33,579 nt of DNA. Source: Oehlia diaphana (Eukaryota; Glomeromycota; Glomeromycetes; Glomerales; Glomeraceae). Position 1 is the stretch's first letter. The number at the start of each line of letters is the position of its first letter. The translations under genes and the position numbers were made by a program. Of this stretch, positions 11,513 through 22,410 are shown piece after piece. The stretch lies in the NCBI GenBank assembly GCA_003833135.1, contig QZLH01000160.1, positions 8,805 through 42,383 of the forward strand. The letters run 5' to 3'. Under the pieces are notes generated by a model. The model had not been told where the DNA came from. It did no database searches and worked only from the letters and a program-made list of their open reading frames with translations.

Positions 11513-14500
11513 ATGACTAGTAACGAGAATTCTTTTGACCCGACACCAAAATTAAGATCTAGCCCCACTGAAATTTTGTTTATTCCTTTTAATATAAATA
11601 AGAGTTATTGTTATTGTGGAAATGAATATCTTAGAAGTAAGAACCAAAAATATTGCATATTTTGTTTGTTTGTATATACAAAATTTCTTACCGATAATGA
11701 TACTAGTATTAATAAATATTTGGATGTTTACGTTGATGAACATTTTATAATTTCATATTTCAAACAGATAGTTTCAAATAAATTATTACATAATAGGAAT
11801 CGTAATTTGTATGAAACTTGTAAATTATGTGGTCAAAAACGAAAAAGTATTATTTGTCCAAGTTGTTATATAATTTCTTTCGAATTTAGTGAATCAACTT
11901 ATAATAATCAACATATTCCAATTCTTTATTTACCATGGTGGGATGCTTATGATCAATGTATAGTTTGTGGTTTAAAATTAAATTTCTCATCCGATTGTCA
12001 AAAATGGTGCAAATATTGTATCATTATTTATATTGGATGTAGATATTGTTTAACAACAAATATTATTTTCGGAATTGCAGAAAAATCTCAATGTAAGAAA
12101 TGTAAAAGAATTTCAACCATCATTGTTCATTTGAATGATATGACAAATATTATTAAGTACTTTTTAGAAATTAACGCTCATAATTATGATCAGATTAATA
12201 ATTATGTGAATAATATTAATGAAAATTCTAATTTATTAGAAATATATCATTTTATAAAGAAACTTAATTATTTTCCTTTAAGAATTTTATATTCTCAAAT
12301 CGCAAATTTAGAAAATCCTTTTGACTTAGCTATACCAATTATGTTTATTCCTTTTCATAATAACATGTATAGTTGTTATTATTGTAAAAAAATTTATTCT
12401 GAAACATCATTATTTAACCAAAGATATTGCAAAGATTGCTTTTATTGGTGTATTAAGTGTTCAACTAGTAATAAGGATATTAAATGTGCAATTAATAACT
12501 TAGATATATGTATAAGCACAACTAATATTAATTGTGATAAACATGAACCAAGAAAATTGGATTTTTGCGTTCAAGAATGGTGTGAAAATTGTTCTGAGAT
12601 TACATACTTCAAACAAATTGTTACAGATCAACAATTTGATTCTGGTGATTATTATGAAGAAAATTGTAGATTATGTGAAAAATTAATTTATATACGAAAT
12701 GATAATTATGTATCATTTAACTTGTGTTCAAATTGTTACCTAATTTCATTTGAATTAATACAATCAAATTTGATCAACAAACGTATTCCAATTCTTTATT
12801 TACCATGGTGGGATACTTATGATAAATGTATAATTTGTTATCAACCTCTAGAACCAAAAACTGATTGTCAAAAATGGTGCTCAAATTGTTTTATAATTTA
12901 TATTGGATGTAGATATTGTTTAACTACAAATATTATTTTTGGATTTATTCATCAATCTCAATGTAAAAGATGCAAAAGAAATATTTCTGTTAATATTACT
13001 GGAAATTATAATATAGATGAATTTATTTATTTTAAAAAAATTTATATTGATAATTATCATCAAATTATTTGTTACATCAATAATATTAAAGAAAATTCTA
13101 ACCTATTAAATCCATTAAATATATATAGATATATTAAAGAAAATGTTCATTATAATAATCCCAATAATGATTCTACTTCTTTAATAAAACTAAGACCTGA
13201 ATGGATTCCATTTTCAAAACTTACAAATTTAGAACAAATAGCTAGAGGAGGACATGGTATTATTCATAAAGCTTCATATGATGGAAATATTGTTGCTGTA
13301 AAAGAAGTTTTAAATTCTCAAAATACTAGTAGAGATTTTTTAAATGAGGTAAATTTTTTTTAATTTTAAAAACTTTATTTTTTTAATTTAAATTATTATC
13401 TAATTATTTTTTATTAATTTTTAGCTAAAATTACTTTATAAATGTTATGATAGGAAATTTGAATATATTATTAAATGTCATGGTGTTACAAGAAATCTTA
13501 TGACAAAAGAATTTATGTTTATAATGAAGTATGCAAATGGAGGGGATTTACATAATTATTTACAAAAACATTTTACAAAAATTACATGGAAGGATAAATT
13601 ACATATTTTATGGAGAATTTCGGATGGTCTTCAAGCTATTCATAAAAATGATCTCGTACATCGAGATTTTCATAGTGGTAATATATTGGTTGAAATAATT
13701 GAACATGTAAATCAATATTTAATAGGAGATTTAGGATTATCACAACCTGCAAATAATACTTTATCAAACAATGAAATATATGGAGTAATACCTTACATTG
13801 CTCCAGAAATATTTAGAGGGAAAACATTTTCAAAAGAATCTGATGTATATAGTATGGGTATGATTATGTGGGAATTGACAACTGGTTGTAAACCTTTTGC
13901 TAATGTTGAACATGATGTTGATTTAGTTTGTGAAATTATCGATGGAAAAAGACCTGAAATTACAGATGATACTCCTGAAGATTTTGCAAATTTAATGAAA
14001 AAATGTTGGAATTCTGATCCAAAAAAAAGACCTTTTGCAGAAAAAATTTGCAAAAGTTTAGAACTTTGGTCAGAAAAGGAAGAAGATTCTAATCAGTTTA
14101 TTCAAGCTGAAAAAATACGAAAAAATCTAATACAATTTAATTCACTTGGTCCCAAAATGCCTCATTCAAAAGCAACTTTTACGAGTATATCATTAAGTCC
14201 TTTTATTTCCAAGTCTTCAAGTAAAAAAACAATTGAAGAATTAAATAATGATAACGGTAATTTTATTTTATATGATCACTAATTATTTATTAATTAACAT
14301 TTGACTTATTTTTTTTTTTTTTTTTTTTTTTAGAATACGTAACAAGAGAACTTGATTTTGATATAGATAGTATTCAAAGGTACGATCAAAATATTACTCT
14401 ATTTAGGCAGAGATTTTATTATTCAAAATTTGAATACTCAGCAACACTACTATATTTTATACCAGCCAATCATTAAGCAAAATAAGTTCGGAAATAAATC

Positions 14501-14656
14501 CTTCGGGAAAACGGGGTATTGAAAACGAAACTTACGTTAATAGTAAGTAAATTATTTAATTTAAATATGGTGTAATTGTAATAAGTAATATTTAGATGAT
14601 TATGTTTTTATTATTTAATAGAAAAACACGTTAAAATTAGTAACGAAACTGAATAA
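11513..14656 (+). CDS. Protein kinase with two tandem cysteine-rich N-terminal modules
   Basis: Proposed exons are 11513-13348, 13425-14256, 14334-14379, 14478-14542 and 14622-14656 (937 residues). All joins keep frame and use GT-AG. An upstream in-frame ATG at 11486 would add nine residues. Residues about 15-215 and 275-505 are two copies of one Cys-rich module. Each has ILYLPWWD.YD.CI.C, then DCQKWC..C, GCRYCLTTNIIFG and QCK.CKR, suggesting zinc ribbons. The kinase domain (about 570-845) has a glycine-rich loop GGHG (579-582), VAVK Lys597, helix-C Glu612 at the exon junction, HRDFHSGN (691-698), DLG in place of DFG (714-716) and APE (738-740). Catalytic residues are all present, so activity is expected. 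The tail after 880 ends KKHVKISNETE. Such kinases form a very large Rhizophagus family. Substrate and ligand are unknown. Confidence 0.88.
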
Positions 14657-15373
14657 TAAACCTTATAAATCGGAATACGATAACACCGAATCTCAAGAAT
14701 ACAAGAATAGTAACTTTTATTTTTTTATTTACTATTTTTTTTTTTATTTTTATTTATTAAATGTTTCATAAATATTATTTTATAAAATTTGAACAAATAC
14801 TTGTAATTTACTTTTCTCGTTCATTATTCAAAAACAAAATGTCAACTTGTCAGTTGCCAGTTGTCAATTAAAAGAAAAGTACCAAAGTAATTTTTTTAAA
14901 TGAGACCTTAAGTTATTTTTTGACAAAAAGTTATTAATGTCATCAATAAAGTATAGCCGTATAGGAAGGTCGCATATTACTAAAAATTATTTACGTGCCA
15001 AATGCATTAGCAAAACTTCTCGGTAAATAAGATTTCTGCTTTTAATCGCGATATTTAAATGGTAAATCAATTCCTATTATTTAAATTAACTAAGCATTAA
15101 ACATGTCAAATCATAAATCATTATTAAATCATGAATAAATTTTATCGATTTATTTATGCAACTTATTTAAATGACAACATATTGTGAGCATTATTTATAA
15201 AAGAATACATATGATCTAAAATATTATTACTCGTTATCGTTATTGGTAGCCTTCATTATTAATATAGAGATCGCTCCATAATTCTTAATTATAATTATTT
15301 CTTTCATTAGTATTTAACATTCTTTTCCGACTATTATTATTTATATCATCATTATCATTTCCAGGAATAATCA
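14657..15373. other. Convergent intergenic region between kinase and Kelch genes
   Basis: This is 717 bp between two stop codons facing each other. It is AT-rich and without an open frame. It should hold both 3' untranslated ends. A short imperfect repeat of the word TTGTCA/AGTTG lies near 14840-14870. No further gene is visible. Confidence 0.5.
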
Positions 15374-17070
15374 CTAATTTTTTTGTTCTCGTTTAATCTT
15401 AATCCATCTATATATAAAAAAGCATCCGAATAACAATAAAGTACCACCAAACAAAGATCCCACAATTGAAACAATCATAGTAAATGATGATTTTTCAAAC
15501 TGTTGAGCTGAAAGTAAATTTATTGAATGTGATGGTGATGATGATTGTGTTGGTGAGGACGATTGTTCTATTGATGATGACGGCAGAGACACTGAACTTG
15601 ATGGATCCGGATTATATGAAGGAACAAAATTATAAGTCCATATGTATTCATTATTATTACTAATATCAAGTAATAAAATATCGCTTTCAATTAGAGGATC
15701 ATAACCAAATCCTATTAAAATTTAAATGTATTTTTCGCAATTAATTTAAAAATTATTATAATAAATTATATTTTTGTTATTTATACTTACCAAAAGATAC
15801 AACCATATATTTTTCAATCACATTTGCTTGATGAAAAATTCGGCTTTTTGGAATTTGCCCAGAAATTGTTGGAATACGCCATTCAAAGTTGATTAAATTT
15901 AACTCATAAAGTGAATCTTCAATTGTAAGGTTATTACTTGCGTTACCTCCGAAAATTATTATTCTTTGACCATCTAATCCTATTAAAATAAAAATTTCAA
16001 TATAGAATGTTTATTTGTTATTATATTATTGATAAAATACATACCGAGAACGGCAGAAAAACCACCCCTACCGGATGGTACTATTCCTGAAGTTGTCTAT
16101 ATTAAACAAAAAAAAAAAAAATTCGAATTATAAATTATTTTCATATTTGGGTTAAATAATCTATACAAACTTACTTTTATACTCCACTTGTCATTAATTA
16201 TATCATATGAATAGACCTGTATAGTGTATAAATTAAGTGAATTTATTGTAATTAGTTAATTAGTTACATTAAAAAATATATACGGTATATCAAAATTACA
16301 AAATTATCTACGAATAATTTACCTGATTCAATGTTAATTCCTCACCATTAGTATAACCACCTAAATAATAAATAAATATTAATATTAAATAATATTAGAA
16401 ATATAGGAATTACTCACTTACCCATATAAATAATGTTATTATTAGGTAATAAAACGGCACCATAATTTCCTCTTGCAGTTGGTGCACCAAGTGAACTTCC
16501 TTGCCCCCAACTAAGATTTATTGTATCTAAAATAAGCATATCATTTACATAATTTGTATCCTTTTCGTTAATAATTTTCATTCCACTCCATAAATACATC
16601 TTTCCACTATTATCTATGATTCCAGTCAGTCCTCCCTTTCTAATATTATTAATACCAGTTATTGTTGGAGTACTCCACGTATTACTCAGTGTATCATATT
16701 TATAAACTAATGTTTCGGCAGTTGATTCGATTATTCCTCCATATACGAATAACGTATTATTATTTCCATTGCTTTTAACAGCTGCAGAAAAAGCGTGTAA
16801 TGGAAGAGTATAATATTCTGATAAATCTTCCCATGTTAATTCTTTAGTATTAAATGGAGTAGAAAAATCAATATAAAAAAACTCTTTTCCGACAAGGTAT
16901 TTAAGATTTGATGTCATATAGTATCCGCCAAACATATACAATTTATTATCATCAAGAACTTCTGCATTATGACCAAGTCGTCGCTTTGGCTCGTAAAATA
17001 TCGTTTGACAATTTATTAATTGAAATAAATATAATAAAATAATAATATTTGCTAGAGACTTTTGTAACAT
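15374..17070 (-). CDS. Kelch-repeat membrane protein, secreted beta-propeller with stalk and one helix
   Basis: Six exons on the minus strand: 17070-16422, 16360-16323, 16216-16175, 16096-16045, 15979-15791 and 15711-15374, giving 435 residues with continuous frame and GT-AG introns of 61-106 bp. Residues 1-21 (MLQKSLANIIILLYLFQLINC) form a clear signal peptide. Kelch blades follow, seen as repeated hydrophobic-GG turns: LYMFGGYY, LFVYGGI, MYLWSG, IIYMGGYT and IIIFGGN, each followed by a YxYDxxxxxW-type strand. A Ser/Pro-rich stalk (about 362-398) leads to one transmembrane helix (about 400-425) and a short basic tail, IKIKREQKN. This predicts a type I plasma-membrane protein with an extracellular propeller. 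Kelch membrane proteins of this layout are numerous in Rhizophagus. The binding partner is unknown, and galactose-oxidase activity is not implied by the repeats alone. Confidence 0.88.
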
Positions 17071-18132
17071 TATTGCGTCTTTTTTTAATTTAGCTGATAT
17101 TATTATTATTATTATTATTTAGGAGTGTACTAAAGTTACATGTTTTATATTGACCAGATTGTACTTTGTGGCACTATTCTGAATTAGTGCATTCTATAAA
17201 TTCGTTTCACCGAAACAATCGAACATTTTAATTGTTCAACGTTGGTTTGACTAACAAACAAATAACATTTCGACGTTATACGAGATTTTATTACAATACG
17301 TTGTTATTATTTTACATAAGAATTGTTTGTTTATTTTTTATGTAACCCTCTAAAAATAAACGCAGGTTCATAACAAATAAAATTTCCTTTATCATGCAAG
17401 AAAATTATACAAATTATGCACATCGGAAATGTTTGGAAAATTGTCCAATCATTTTAAGTAACGTTATTGAAAGTCAAATAAAATCAATCATGCAATATGA
17501 CCAGTAACGTTACACGAACATAAAATGCATTTTCTATTTTTATTTGCTTTTGAAAAGAAAAAATTTTTGTTATTGATAGATCTTTCTAAAGCATATCTAA
17601 TTTATAACAAAATTTAATTGGTTTACTTGAAAGTTATTTTTTGCTTCGAGTTTAAAAGAAAAGAGATAAATATGTAATGTCATAAAACGATACATTTCAT
17701 GATTTTCATAAATTTGCCATGCAATTACATAGTAAATAATATTACGTTTCTTGCTTTGTTTCTTGTATTAAGAACTTTTCCATTATTTTGTAAATATGGA
17801 TTATTGGATAGTTTTTTTTCATTTCTACATTTTATATTATTATTTATAGGAATATATATTTCATTCTCAATTAATTTTTTTTTTTTTTTAATAAAATGGT
17901 GCGAATTTACTTTACTTGAATATGAAATATTTACTTATAATGTATATAAGAGGTAGGAAACGTGTTTTTCAAAATTTTTATTATTATCATTTAATAAAAA
18001 ATATGGTAATTGTTAACGCCTGGTAGGTTTATGTAATCAGATTTAATTTTCGGTTTTCAGTATCATTACCTCGAACAATATTTGAAATGCAAACTTAGAC
18101 TTTTCAGATGTTATAATAGGAAAGTTGTGCGC
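17071..18132. other. Upstream region of the Kelch gene, no other gene supported
   Basis: A TATTAT microsatellite sits at about 17097-17120, close to the Kelch start. A hydrophobic 85-codon plus-strand frame (17699-17956) is rich in Phe, Leu and Ile because of T-runs; it has no signal, motif or splice partner, so I do not call it a gene. The Kelch promoter should lie in the first few hundred bases. Confidence 0.45.
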
Positions 18133-18140
18133 GAAATAAT
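18133..18140. repeat. 8-bp target-site duplication, left copy (GAAATAAT)
   Basis: GAAATAAT directly abuts the left end of the element at 18141 and is repeated exactly at 19517-19524 on the other side. An 8-bp duplication is the signature length for hAT transposons. Confidence 0.85.
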
Positions 18141-19516
18141 TAGTGCTCCGCAAAATTCGGGTCTAACCCGGATAATTCAACCCGAGTGAATTTTAAATCG
18201 GGTCGGTACTAACAATTTTTATAACCCGTGACCCGCATGACCCGACCCGTCGGGTCGGGTTATTCATTTCCTTGACTCGGGTTTTGACCCGAATTAGACC
18301 CGGATGATCATTAAAATCACTGATCANNNNNNNNNNNNNNNNNNNNNNNNNNNNNNNNNNNNNNNNNNNNNNNNNNNNNNNNNNNNNNNNNNNNNNNNNN
18401 NNNNNNNNNNNNNNNNNNNNNNNNNNNNNNNNNNNNNNNNNNNNNNNNNNNNNNNNNNNNNNNNNNNNNNNNNNNNNNNNNNNNNNNNNNNNNNNNNNNN
18501 NNNNNNNNNNNNNNNNNNNNNNNNNNNNNNNNNNNNNNNNNNNNNNNNNNNNNNNNNNNNNNNNNNNNNNNNNNNNNNNNNNNNNNNNNNNNNNNNNNNN
18601 NNNNNNNNNNNNNNNNNNNNNNNNNNNNNNNNNNNNNNNNNNNNNNNNNNNNNNNNNNNNNNNNNNNNNNNNNNNNNNNNNNNNNNNNNNNNNNNNNNNN
18701 NNNNNNNNNNNNNNNNNNNNNNNNNNNNNNNNNNNNNNNNNNNNNNNNNNNNNNNNNNNNNNNNNNNNNNNNNNNNNNNNNNNNNNNNNNNNNNNNNNNN
18801 NNNNNNNNNNNNNNNNNNNNNNNNNNNNNNNNNNNNNNNNNNNNNNNNNNNNNNNNNNNNNNNNNNNNNNNNNNNNNNNNNNNNNNNNNNNNNNNNNNNN
18901 NNNNNNNNNNNNNNNNNNNNNNNNNNNNNNNNNNNNNNNNNNNNNNNNNNNNNNNNNNNNNNNNNNNNNNNNNNNNNNNNNNNNNNNNNNNNNNNNNNNN
19001 NNNNNNNNNNNNNNNNNNNNNNNNNNNNNNNNNNNNNNNNNNNNNNNNNNNNNNNNNNNNNNNNNNNNNNNNNNNNNNNNNNNNNNNNNNNNNNNNNNNN
19101 NNNNNNNNNNNNNNNNNNNNNNNNNNNNNNNNNNNNNNNNNNNNNNNNNNNNNNNNNNNNNNNNNNNNNNNNATAATATGGTCAAATTTCTGTTAAAGCA
19201 AGTGATACATTTCGATTTTATAGTTCAAATATAAATCAATAAATAAACATGAATTGTAGATTTAGTTTTAATAATAAAAGGTTGTGTGTCATCTTGTAGA
19301 TCAATTACCTTGTGTTATTGAAAAGATTATATTTGAAAAATATTACTAAGCATACAGTATATTATCCAATGAAAATTACTAAAATTTCGGGTCTAACCCG
19401 GGTTATTCGAATTAAATATACTCGGGTCAGGTTAAAATCGGATCATTGCTATTTTTGCCGGGTCGAGTCGGATATATTCTCCAAACCCGACCGAATCCGA
19501 CCCGGTAGGAGCACTA
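18141..19516. mobile_element. hAT-like DNA transposon with CGGGT-rich subterminal repeats, centre unsequenced
   Basis: The left end TAGTGCTCC (18141-18149) and the right end GGAGCACTA (19508-19516) are perfect 9-bp terminal inverted repeats, and both are flanked by the same 8-bp word GAAATAAT. The subterminal 150 bp on each side is packed with CGGGTC/GACCCG words in both orientations, far more GC-rich than anything nearby. Subterminal repeats of this kind are binding sites for hAT transposases in other systems. TCGGGTCTAACCCGG occurs at both ends. The total length is 1376 bp, of which 18327-19172 is N, so I cannot say whether a transposase is encoded; the size suggests a non-autonomous copy. 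The N length may be only an estimate. Confidence 0.85.
18327..19172. other. Assembly gap (846 N)
   Basis: An unbroken run of N inside the hAT-like element. The gap probably reflects repeat collapse in assembly. Frames predicted across it are artefacts. Confidence 0.99.
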
Positions 19517-19524
19517 GAAATAAT
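19517..19524. repeat. 8-bp target-site duplication, right copy (GAAATAAT)
   Basis: Exact partner of 18133-18140, abutting the right end of the hAT-like element. Confidence 0.85.
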
Positions 19525-20045
19525 ATAATATTTGTCCAAAACGAATTCCAGGAGCTACTAGGAGCCAAATCCGTAGGCCTTCCAACGAGATACCGTACCT
19601 TCAACATAAATCAAATATTCCTATTAGATATCATAATACGAAAGGATTCATGAAATTTGTATTTGATAGTGTATGATACAAATAATAATGATTATAAATC
19701 TTAGAAATGTTATTATCAAATTTTTAGTCTAGCAATGATAATTCTATATTTTAATTGAAGTTATTAAGTGGTCGAATGAATTGTGGAATGAAATTGGAAT
19801 AATCTTGGAGAAAATTATGAATTACATAATTTTATCTATAAAAATAGATGCGTTAAACGATTTTTAATTCTACTGGAGTAAAAATGTTGCTATTGTTACG
19901 ATATTTCTTGAAAATATTGGAAATATTAAAGCTTTAAGTAGGAAAAAAAAGATGAAAAAGAATCTAAAAATTTCATTGAACCAATTAAAACTTATAGGAC
20001 AAATTATTTGTTTTTCTTATTAATAACTGAAGTTCATTCTATTTA
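19525..20045. other. AT-rich stretch right of the hAT-like element
   Basis: A frame just outside the element (about 19540-19653) reads FQELLGAKSVGLPTRYRTF, which is less AT-biased than its surroundings, but it has no start of its own and no known family. Nothing else is visible. It could be a fragment of an older gene or element that the hAT copy entered. Confidence 0.3.
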
Positions 20046-20140
20046 TTAGCGGAAAAGTTAAGAAGATATTGAAAAATAAAGAACTTTTTAATTTGTTGAA
20101 GAAGTATTGAGATTGAAATTACACCATTAGATCAACCACT
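20046..20140 (+). pseudogene. Broken copy 1 of a small converging ORF (3' end only)
   Basis: The sequence matches the better-preserved plus-strand ORF at 30281-30472, first at GGAAAAGTTAAGAA and then at TGAGATTGAAATTACACCATTAGAT, which would encode EIEITPLD. Here the frame is broken between these parts and the conserved end (DDYIDSIIEELVP) is lost. It occupies the same place relative to BTB/TLDc copy 1 as the related sequences next to copies 2 and 3, so it belongs to the duplicated segment. Confidence 0.5.
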
Positions 20141-20819
20141 TTGTCACGATATCATTATAATCATGTTAAAGACGCGAATACACACGTGATATCAATGTTA
20201 CCAATTTAAGACTAATAACTGATAAAGATACTTTGGCGGAAGACCTGATGCTGTAAAATTAAATATTACTATTCACGTGTGCTTAAATTTTATTTTACTT
20301 TTTTCAAAATAAACAGCGAATTTTGATTCACTGGAATTTCCATTCATTTATCTCCATTCATTTTATGATAAAACTTTTTGCTAGTATAAAAATATATTTA
20401 ACAGCAGTTCAGTAGTCACAAATGAAGAATGTCATAGTAATGTTATATCAAGAAATATTTTTTGAACTAAAGAAAGCTATTTACTAAATCAGTTAAAACC
20501 ATTTCAATTCGTACAATAGAAATAATAATTAAGGTAATAAATTAGAACGAATTCAAGATTATCTCGTCAATATTTTCCATTAATTAATAAAAATTTTATT
20601 ACTTGTAAAATACAAAATATATAATTTTCATTCGTAAACAATAAATTGTATCGAAGAAACTTAAAAAATTTTTTTTATTACTATGCTTAAATAATATTTA
20701 TTAACCAGTATTACCATTTTATTTAGTTTATAGTAATATTTTTCAGGTGAATAAATAATACTGAATACATATGCATGAATCGTATGAATCGTAAAGAATA
20801 TACTAGCATCTTCAATTAT
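20141..20819. other. 3' flank of BTB/TLDc copy 1
   Basis: Intergenic AT-rich sequence between the broken small ORF and the stop codon of the BTB/TLDc gene. Weak local similarity to the flanks of copies 2 and 3 is visible, for instance around the AATGTCATA/GATGTCACA word near 20430. No gene is seen. Confidence 0.4.
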
Positions 20820-22335
20820 TCAATCTTTTATAATTTGAAAAACTTCAAATTCCTCTACGAAAAAAGGACCAATTTTTCTAATCGATTCATATATCACTGG
20901 GTCTTGCACCATCCCACCATTACTTATGCCCAAAAAAAGTTCATAACAACCAAATACTGGACCAAAATCATTAGGTCTATTACGTATGTAAAAATTTTCA
21001 CCTTTTGCTCGACTTAAAATATTTTCTTCAATATTTTCTTTATTCTTAAAAGAAAATATAAAACTATCTTTAGTAGTACTATAAGTATTATCGGATTTCC
21101 ATATGGTTGGATTATATCCTCCAAGAATTTCATTACTGTCTCTCACTTTAATGATTGATATAGTGCGAGGTTTATAATCACAAATTTCATGGAATTTACT
21201 GGGTGAAAATCCATCACGAGATCCGCGAAGAATTAACTTGAATTCATATGAATTTTTCATCTTGTCAGTATTTTCTAATTTATCAATCCATTTTGAAATT
21301 AACTCAGCATGTTGAAATGTAATGATTCTTGAATCAATACTTTTTGAACTAATAATTTCCTTAGTTATTATTTTTGATTCTGATCTATGATTTGGCTGAT
21401 CTATAAAATGTTTAATTAAATTTTCACGTAGATCTTTTGGTATGATTTTTTTATATGGATAAACTTTGTTTAAAAATTCTTTATGATTTAAATTAAAGAA
21501 TTTAATAAAAGGAATAAATTGTTGTAAAGTATTTTTTAAAGCATTAAAATCGTCTTTTGAATAACTTGAAGGGTCTGAAGAAAGTCCAGGATTTTGAGCA
21601 ATACCCCATTTAAGTACATGTTCCCAAATTTGAATAACATTCATTTGAAATTTATCATGTTGAATAAGAGAAATTAAAGATTTTTCTGAAAGTGAAATAA
21701 AATCGATTGAATTAAATATTTTTTCAGGTTCGTTGGATATTAATTCTGTACAAAAATTTTGTAATTCCAAGAAAGAATCATTCTCAAAGCTTGTTTTATA
21801 TATTAAATTAAAATTTTGTTCCATCCAATTTTTTTTATTTTCAATCAAAAATGATTGTAAATGAATGATTAATTCTTGAAGACTAAGCTCATTGGCTGCA
21901 ATCAAGATTTTAATAATATCTGAAGTATCATATTTTTCTAAAGAAAGCCTTCCTCCATAAATATATCTAAAATGAAAATAGTTGAATATTTTCGTAAGAA
22001 TTTAATATATACATATTTATGTTTTTACAAAAAAAAAAAAAATCGTTATAATTTATTGTTTCAATTTCCTACCTCAAAATCATTTGAAAAATTTCAGGTA
22101 AAATATTTGGTAATTTAATATGTACCAAGATTCCATCATCATTCTTTTTATTAACGTTAGTCGATAAAATCCTTCTTAAATAAGAAGAGCGATAATTTAA
22201 AATAACCATATGGGAACGAAAAATCTTTACATAAGGATCATTACCAACTTCAATAGTTACATCATAAAATTCATTATCTTCTAAAATTTCAAGTAAATTT
22301 TGAGATAATTTTGGTAAAAATTTATCATCATACAT
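20820..22335 (-). CDS. BTB-BACK-TLDc domain protein, copy 1
   Basis: Two exons, 22335-22073 and 21966-20820, with a 106-bp intron, give 469 residues. The start MYDDKFLPKLSQ is shared with copy 2. Residues 20-110 form a BTB/POZ fold: DVTIEVGNDPYVKIFRSHMVIL is its core, and YIYGG follows at the exon junction. Residues about 125-240 resemble BACK (WEHVLKWG at 202-209). From about 295 a TLDc domain follows, with FKLILRGSRDGFSPSKFHEIC, then ILGGYNP.IW and SFIFSF. This BTB-TLDc architecture is hugely expanded in Rhizophagus. BTB domains commonly mediate dimerisation or cullin-3 binding and TLDc is linked to oxidative-stress protection and V-ATPase regulation in other eukaryotes; the role here is unknown. 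Its TLDc end is strongly diverged from copy 2, while residues 231-352 are identical. Confidence 0.9.
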
Positions 22336-22370
22336 TATAACTGACTTTCGATTTTCAAGAAAATGTGAAG

Positions 22371-22410
22371 TTGTCCCGATTTGCCGATTGAATGAATATC
22401 CTTATATATA
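22371..22410 (-). promoter_or_regulatory. Conserved promoter block of BTB/TLDc copy 1
   Basis: A block reading TTGTCCCGATTTGCCGATTG and then AATGAATATCCTTATATATA (plus strand) lies 36-75 bp upstream of the start codon. Read on the coding strand its distal end is TATATATAAGG, a TATA-box-like word. The same block is present upstream of copy 2 and of the pseudogene copy 3. The duplication itself could explain this conservation, so function is only inferred. Confidence 0.5.

Noticed and set aside
11552..11743. 63-codon minus-strand frame
   Set aside because: It is a shadow of the first Cys-rich module of the kinase gene.
13793..14053. 86-codon minus-strand frame
   Set aside because: It is a shadow inside the kinase domain exon, whose plus-strand frame has all kinase motifs.
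17699..17956. 85-codon hydrophobic plus-strand frame
   Set aside because: Its Phe/Leu/Ile richness follows from T-runs, and there is no motif, promoter or splice partner.
18193..19185. Long open frames on both strands over the N gap (18193-19185 minus, 18304-19176 plus)
   Set aside because: They consist almost entirely of N. The few real codons fall in the CGGGT-rich transposon end.
20775..21017. 80-codon plus-strand frame
   Set aside because: It overlaps the end of BTB/TLDc copy 1 in antisense and has no features of its own.
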